DNA from: Ochromonas danica
Lineage: Eukaryota; Sar; Chrysophyceae; Chromulinales; Chromulinaceae
DNA: 64,000 nt
Direction of reading: 5' to 3'
NCBI GenBank assembly: GCA_015146655.1
Contig: VKHL01000069.1
Coordinates: 82,287 to 146,286, forward strand
Within the stretch, counting starts at the first letter, position 1, and each line of letters opens with the position of its first letter. The notes below the pieces were generated by a model. The model did not search any database. It saw nothing but the letters and a program-made list of their open reading frames with translations, and had not been told where the DNA came from. Both the position numbers and the translations under genes were made by a program. Below, piece after piece: positions 62,392 through 64,000 of the stretch.

Positions 62392-62796
62392 TTCCAAACC
62401 ACAAGCAATATTTTTTAACACTCAGCACAAAATCACCTTCTTTGTTGGAAAGTACTCTGTCTCTGTAATAAAAATAAATTATGACCATGTATGAATCATA
62501 TGACTTGTAAAATCACCACTTGTAAAATCACCCATGAGGATATCCGACTTCAAGATAGGATTATCTCTAACCACCATCTGGTGGTGATTAGTCAGTCTAT
62601 TTTTCGTTGAAATAAAGCGTTAGTGTCCAGAACCATAGCATCCATGGAGCAATTCACTTTTCACTTATATTGAGTTAAGGTTTCGGATGTCTGCCATATT
62701 TATATATTGTTTGTTTGTTCAAAACAAGGTTAAAGCAGTCCAGATTCCCAAATTGATGATTGAAACCATCAAAGGGATGGTGATTGAAGAAAATTG
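62392..62796. other. Intergenic region between divergent zinc-finger and PRODH genes
   Basis: 405 bp, containing two perfect 15-bp direct repeats at 62504-62533 and a short inverted repeat near 62571-62587 (arms ACCACCA/TGGTGGT, two-base loop). The zinc-finger gene's missing first exon may lie here. Confidence 0.45.
62504..62533. repeat. Two tandem 15-bp repeats
   Basis: Two perfect copies of ACTTGTAAAATCACC lie side by side in the spacer between two divergent genes. Confidence 0.9.
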
Positions 62797-64000
62797 ATGA
62801 AGAAGTGTTTTCTAATTGTGAAAAGATCTTTGACTCACAGTCAATCACCTTTATCTTCTTCTAATCAGATTAATTGGATTAATGGATATGATCACAAATC
62901 TGTCTATTCTTTGTTCTTCCAATGGATTCTCTTCGAAGCTGCCAAATCTTCATCTCTCGTGACACTTGGTAAAACCCTTCATGAGACACCTATTATCAAA
63001 ACTATCACCAAACAACTCTCTTATCCTACCCTATTCAAACATTTCTGTGGTGGATCATCTTTGAAAGATTGTCTGCCAGTCGTACAAGAATTGCACAAAA
63101 CGAAAATTAAGACTATTCTTGACCATTCCAAAGAAGATCTACTCGATAAGAAGAGTTTAGATGAAAATATGGATCAAAAGATTCTCTTAATCAATGAAAT
63201 ACGATCATCTGCATTATCTGATCAAGTTGACTTCTTACCTCTAAAATGTACATCATTGTTACATCCTCAAGCGTTGGAGACTTTAACCACTTCCATTCTA
63301 CAACACAATGATGACTATTTCACTGATACAACCTGGTCTTTCCATCAATCTATACTAGCCAGATTAAGTAGTGAAAATAAACGTTTGTTTGAAGAAGGAA
63401 TGTTAAGAATGCATCGAATTTGTCAACATGCACAAGAAAACCATTTGTCTTTACTATTAGATGCTGAACAAAGTCATCGTCAACCTGCTATGGATTTGAT
63501 ATATCATCTCTTATCTTTGGAATATAATAAGCAACGCACCGCAGCAAGACTACCAGTTTTGTTTCACACCTATCAAACCTATCTGACAACAACCAGACAA
63601 ACACTTGAACGAGACATTCAATTCAGCAAGCGGAATAATCTATCCTTTGGTATTAAGTTAGTAAGAGGAGCCTATATTTCTTCAGAAAAAGTATATGCCA
63701 AGCAGACTGGTAAAATATGTCCTATTTGGTCCACCAAGAGTGGAACAGATGCCTGTTTCTCTCAATGTGCTCATCGCCTGCTGGATCTCATTGCTGGAGA
63801 TGATGACCATGGAGTACATGTGATGTTTGCTACTCATAGTAGACAGTCTATCAATGAGATTTTGCAGGGTATGAGAGAAAGGAGATGTGAAGGAAGTAGT
63901 CGTGTACATTTCGCTCAAATCCGGGGAATGTGTGATAATCTCACAACAATGCTGGGATTGTCTGGATATCAAGCCCATCAACTCGTTCTATTTGGTGAAT
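62797..64000 (+). CDS. PRODH: Proline dehydrogenase, mitochondrial (3' end beyond window)
   Basis: ATG 62797 opens a frame that stays open to the window end (401 codons). The N-terminus (MKKCFLIVKRSLTHSQSPLS) is a basic, Ser-rich mitochondrial presequence. Family motifs: YPTLFKHFCGG near 66-77, SLLLDAEQSHRQPAMD (the DAEQ strand), LFHTYQTYLTTTRQTL, and SFGIKLVRGAYISSEK. The last part has HVMFATHSRQSINEIL and HFAQIRGMCDNLTTMLGLSG, equivalent to the Gly-Met-x-Asp region near the FAD site. The enzyme oxidises proline to pyrroline-5-carboxylate in mitochondria, passing electrons to the respiratory chain. The final part (Arg-rich proline-binding end) lies outside the window. No intron is needed in this part. 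Confidence 0.93.
   Translation, partial: MKKCFLIVKRSLTHSQSPLSSSNQINWINGYDHKSVYSLFFQWILFEAAKSSSLVTLGKTLHETPIIKTITKQLSYPTLFKHFCGGSSLKDCLPVVQELHKTKIKTILDHSKEDLLDKKSLDENMDQKILLINEIRSSALSDQVDFLPLKCTSLLHPQALETLTTSILQHNDDYFTDTTWSFHQSILARLSSENKRLFEEGMLRMHRICQHAQENHLSLLLDAEQSHRQPAMDLIYHLLSLEYNKQRTAARLPVLFHTYQTYLTTTRQTLERDIQFSKRNNLSFGIKLVRGAYISSEKVYAKQTGKICPIWSTKSGTDACFSQCAHRLLDLIAGDDDHGVHVMFATHSRQSINEILQGMRERRCEGSSRVHFAQIRGMCDNLTTMLGLSGYQAHQLVLFGE

Noticed and set aside
1-64000. Transposon, CRISPR array, integron, prophage or bacterial operon
   Set aside because: No transposase, integrase, reverse transcriptase, cas gene or spaced repeats; introns show the window is eukaryotic nuclear DNA.

Overview
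This is nuclear DNA of a eukaryotic, plastid-bearing stramenopile (ochrophyte); a chrysophyte-like alga is my best guess. Genes lie on both strands, close together, with short GT-AG introns (mostly 60-115 nt). Several nucleus-encoded proteins start with a signal peptide followed at once by an aromatic residue (Phe or Tyr), as in the bipartite plastid-targeting presequences of algae with complex red plastids: TatA, type I signal peptidase and a CAAX-type protease. A secreted PSQPT-repeat/EGF protein is also typical of stramenopiles. I saw no rRNA, tRNA, transposon or CRISPR array.

Layout. 1-3.6 kb: membrane histidine kinase (3' end outside the window), then a decayed copy of a glutathione S-transferase (GST) gene. 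3.6-10 kb: RRP12 (ribosome biogenesis), MANF (ER stress factor), CWC15 (spliceosome). 10-24.7 kb: acylated OTU deubiquitinase with two chromo-barrel-like modules, ten-exon long-chain alcohol oxidase, NAD synthetase, PHYHD1-type dioxygenase, PSQPT/EGF surface protein. 24.8-31 kb: YqaJ-like nuclease with a signal peptide, the intact GST, a low-complexity orphan. 31-39 kb: TPR protein ending in a villin headpiece, plastid CPBP protease with two EF-hands, two-RRM protein, long poor region. 39-54 kb: inactive caspase-fold/IQ/FN3 protein, histone deacetylase, thylakoid-type signal peptidase, orphan, 5-oxoprolinase, 86-residue orphan, monoacylglycerol-lipase-like hydrolase, plastid TatA. 54-64 kb: RING E3, zinc-finger pseudouridine synthase, glutathione synthetase, small orphans, CRAL-TRIO protein, C2H2 zinc-finger protein, proline dehydrogenase (3' end outside the window).

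Functional links. Glutathione synthetase, 5-oxoprolinase and GST belong to one cycle. TatA and the thylakoid-type signal peptidase act in one export route. OTU and RING proteins act in ubiquitin signalling. RRP12, CWC15, the RRM protein and the pseudouridine synthase serve RNA metabolism. There is no operon logic; neighbours are mostly unrelated.

Many genes are only recognisable after splicing. Exon borders below were placed by eye from GT/AG sites, reading frame and family similarity, without transcripts or database searches. Some long reading frames begin at TTG or GTG; starts were moved to ATG or extended into an upstream exon.
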